Shown here: positions 63,001 through 64,000 of the stretch, one piece after another | How the letters are laid out: every line of letters begins with the position of its first letter | Numbering within the stretch: the first letter of the stretch is position 1 | Source: Melanopsichium pennsylvanicum | Taxonomy: Eukaryota > Basidiomycota > Ustilaginomycetes > Ustilaginales | Reading direction: 5' to 3' | DNA: 64,000 nucleotides | Assembly (NCBI GenBank): GCA_900208305.1 | Contig: OAPG01000004.1 | Coordinates: forward strand, 1,116,001 to 1,180,000 | Made by a program: the position numbers and the translations under genes | The notes under the pieces: generated by a model | The model's database searches: none | What the model was told of the DNA's origin: nothing | The model's input: only the letters and a program-made list of their open reading frames with translations

Positions 63001-64000
63001 GCTCCAGGTCGAGAGCCTTGCATCCACCGCCAAGCTCGACTCTCGAAGCGCCACGGTGGTGAATAACCCTGCTACCAGGCTGGCCAAGCTATCTGCCACA
63101 CTTGTCAAAACCCTCGAAGATCTCAGCAAGGTAGGAGAGGAGCAACTCCGCGATGCATCACCTTTCCTCGGTGCCCGTGCATCCGTTTATGGCTCTGAGG
63201 AGGGCATCATCATGCCGTCCACCGGCATCTTTTCCCGCAAAGTCAACACGGTCAGTAACGGTCTTCACGAGGAAGTGGAAGAGATGGCTCGTTACGGGCG
63301 TATCAATGGCGACGACCCCGAGGAGGAGGCTGAATTCATGTATCTTGGTCCGGGCATTGCTGTGCCCAACGGTCCGCGAGCCCGATCCGGTAGCCGTGCG
63401 ACTACAGGGTCCACGACCGATTCGCCCGTCACCAGCCTTGTCCCTGGCCGTATGGGTGGTGGCTCGACCACCGCTTCCAGCAGCTACCGCCAGCGCTCTA
63501 CTTCGGTCACCACAGGTGGTTCGGCGCGCTCCATGCAGTCGTACACCGATTCCTCTGGCCGTATACTCAGCCGACGCGGTACCTTGGTCGATGGTCATAC
63601 CGCGGAGAGCATCGACGAGGATGGCGGAGAATCCATTCGCACAGGGTCTGGTAAACTTCGCCGTCTGCTCGGCGACGATGCACCGCTAAGCCACACATTG
63701 ACTCACGATAGCGAGAACAGTGCTACCACGGCGTTAATCATGGCAAAGAGGAAGGAAGACGAAATTCCGTGGTTCTTGGAACCAGATTACATGGGTGATG
63801 ACATTGTGATTGCGCAAGACGGATCTGTCAAGGGTGCTACGTTGGAGGCACTGTTAGCGAGGCTGACGATGCACAACAGTTTCGATGCTTCGTTCAACAA
63901 CACGTTCTTGATGACCTACCGGAGCTTTACGACCACGCAAACGTTGTTGGATCTGCTCGCACAGCGGTTCAAGATTCTACCACCTCAAGGTCTGGACGAG
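60029..64000 (+). CDS. Cdc25-type Ras guanine-nucleotide exchange factor, 5' part (runs off the window)
   Basis: The frame from the ATG at 60029 (ACCATGG) is open to the window edge, 1324 codons, so the C-terminal catalytic Cdc25 domain lies outside. An SH3 domain (about 48-103; RALYDFESNDSSSLSF, GWWDGLIDNQVRGWFPSNYV) is followed by two WW-like modules with a Trp at 285 (VWIQKTSQRGQTVFYNIRTG) and 412 (PWRLRLTDDEKYFFFVHRST). A long, mostly helical middle comes next, and at about 1262 the RasGEF N-terminal module starts (GATLEALLARLTMHNSFD; FNNTFLMTYRSFTT). Such proteins activate Ras upstream of cAMP/PKA or MAPK pathways; U. maydis Sql2 is a Cdc25-like protein, but I cannot say this is its ortholog. 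Confidence 0.9.
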   Translation, partial: MASTSTAAFATDATHTQHRTSHARLAYPASAHDHNSTTEDDSEEPPSFFVRALYDFESNDSSSLSFQKGALIEVLTQLESGWWDGLIDNQVRGWFPSNYVEPISDQEAELELITRAQMHAQYSLGLSSHLSTASDSLSRLGFGAGFDGLHALFKGDGIGNSDAFSQLAEAAMLDPRRRMFDPVSPHINHTPVMHHTQASPHQQPAASLVNAAFTQTQFGTSGDPRTPATSAAAPLSEHQLALERARAATVSNPLEASSTASASLAAARPRASTSAHDNSLNDDVWIQKTSQRGQTVFYNIRTGAATSQMPANVSRSEVPQTSSNKLHPQPMVRAASSSQNSSSDSRKDPHDSNHLGPDRSRPTSLATSGESRPSSSNSSNTAIFHNGTAPVRAPSSNTADRMPDPTTAPNPWRLRLTDDEKYFFFVHRSTHEIRWNYTDAKTKLTILSNVTPRSRSPRDSVVPTSTGSEHSKGASSLGANLNMNQAVSSLNIDSDDSDIDGDMNPRLPGKPPRMDASRNGSTASSLAAFAHHPVLSPPKISPPTLLHEESAAHELQSGLTPAQVRPVSSLVRHANEVIRQLATIATEQIGTNGLAESDTTLRSPVDGGVYMPRLAHATAGVVAAIREVLYATGSLSLSSNDLASISKLVTIDAAEADANKALPEMPSGNTEMNLNLCSKVLQTFYSLNSAADAALLHPFGANLRDSLAPIPSGLHPLGRKLNAVVSKLVLSSRQVIDHKVTLASSPTSGMETTMTDLDADVFSKLYQCRQRLREDALELMRTLQSLSSEAEKSRSTALGAPHSRGWLRRVEASLESDLGLNGIGPTSFGSGMAAGWLGNGFVLPSKHEVALIKAESKVSKSSNPFDHRRDAESAIVRGLLTLRRIPEKRLDTPLIKQLHQILRQLDAAAGAKISSGVAVNALSSYGALETLIESIDLASGLDVDGPDPKKIKFSPINERNAANAVKARDLMRRFVALKQAAYDASCSLFMALQVESLASTAKLDSRSATVVNNPATRLAKLSATLVKTLEDLSKVGEEQLRDASPFLGARASVYGSEEGIIMPSTGIFSRKVNTVSNGLHEEVEEMARYGRINGDDPEEEAEFMYLGPGIAVPNGPRARSGSRATTGSTTDSPVTSLVPGRMGGGSTTASSSYRQRSTSVTTGGSARSMQSYTDSSGRILSRRGTLVDGHTAESIDEDGGESIRTGSGKLRRLLGDDAPLSHTLTHDSENSATTALIMAKRKEDEIPWFLEPDYMGDDIVIAQDGSVKGATLEALLARLTMHNSFDASFNNTFLMTYRSFTTTQTLLDLLAQRFKILPPQGLDE

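Overview
The window reads as a gene-dense chromosomal piece of a basidiomycete yeast/smut fungus, most likely Ustilaginales (Ustilago/Sporisorium type). I infer this from long mostly intron-poor genes, short introns with GTAAGT/GTGAGT donors and CTAAC/CTGAC branch points, smut-like protein families, moderate GC, and CA/GT microsatellites between genes. No bacterial features (operons, Shine-Dalgarno sites, CRISPR) are present, and I found no convincing tRNA or rRNA.

Layout: an ISC1-type sphingolipid phospholipase C (+, with a short terminal exon) is convergent with a creC/WDR20 WD40 protein (-). A complete, apparently young LINE retrotransposon (4706-10805, 28-A tail, 15-bp target-site duplication) sits in the promoter interval between creC and VPS54 (+, GARP tether with a very long disordered tail). 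Then come a LEA_2 membrane protein, KEX2 (kexin), a degenerate fold-back element, an aquaporin (-, two exons), CFT2/CPSF100 (-), CHS5 (exomer, +), an F-box protein (-), a metallo-beta-lactamase-fold protein (+), ARPC2 (-), and a small acidic protein that may be Apc15/Mnd2 (-).

From about 40 to 46.9 kb there is a 6.9-kb interval with no convincing gene. It lies upstream of a TEA/ATTS transcription factor whose DNA-binding domain is split by a 649-nt intron. The window ends with an SAP-like/TKL-like kinase lacking the usual beta-3 lysine, SEC66 (ER translocon), and the 5' part of an SH3-containing Cdc25-type Ras GEF that runs off the right edge.

Many of the genes belong to secretion and polarised growth: GARP (VPS54), Golgi/TGN proprotein processing (KEX2), exomer export (CHS5), ER translocation (SEC66), actin nucleation (ARPC2) and Ras signalling (RasGEF). 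I regard this as ordinary linkage, not a cluster. The least ordinary signals are the intact LINE with a possible third ORF, the kinase family with an Ala at the VAIK position plus SAP-like motifs, the TEA gene with its large upstream interval and potentially regulated intron, the fold-back element, and a 7-bp motif (TACAGTA) that recurs only between genes.
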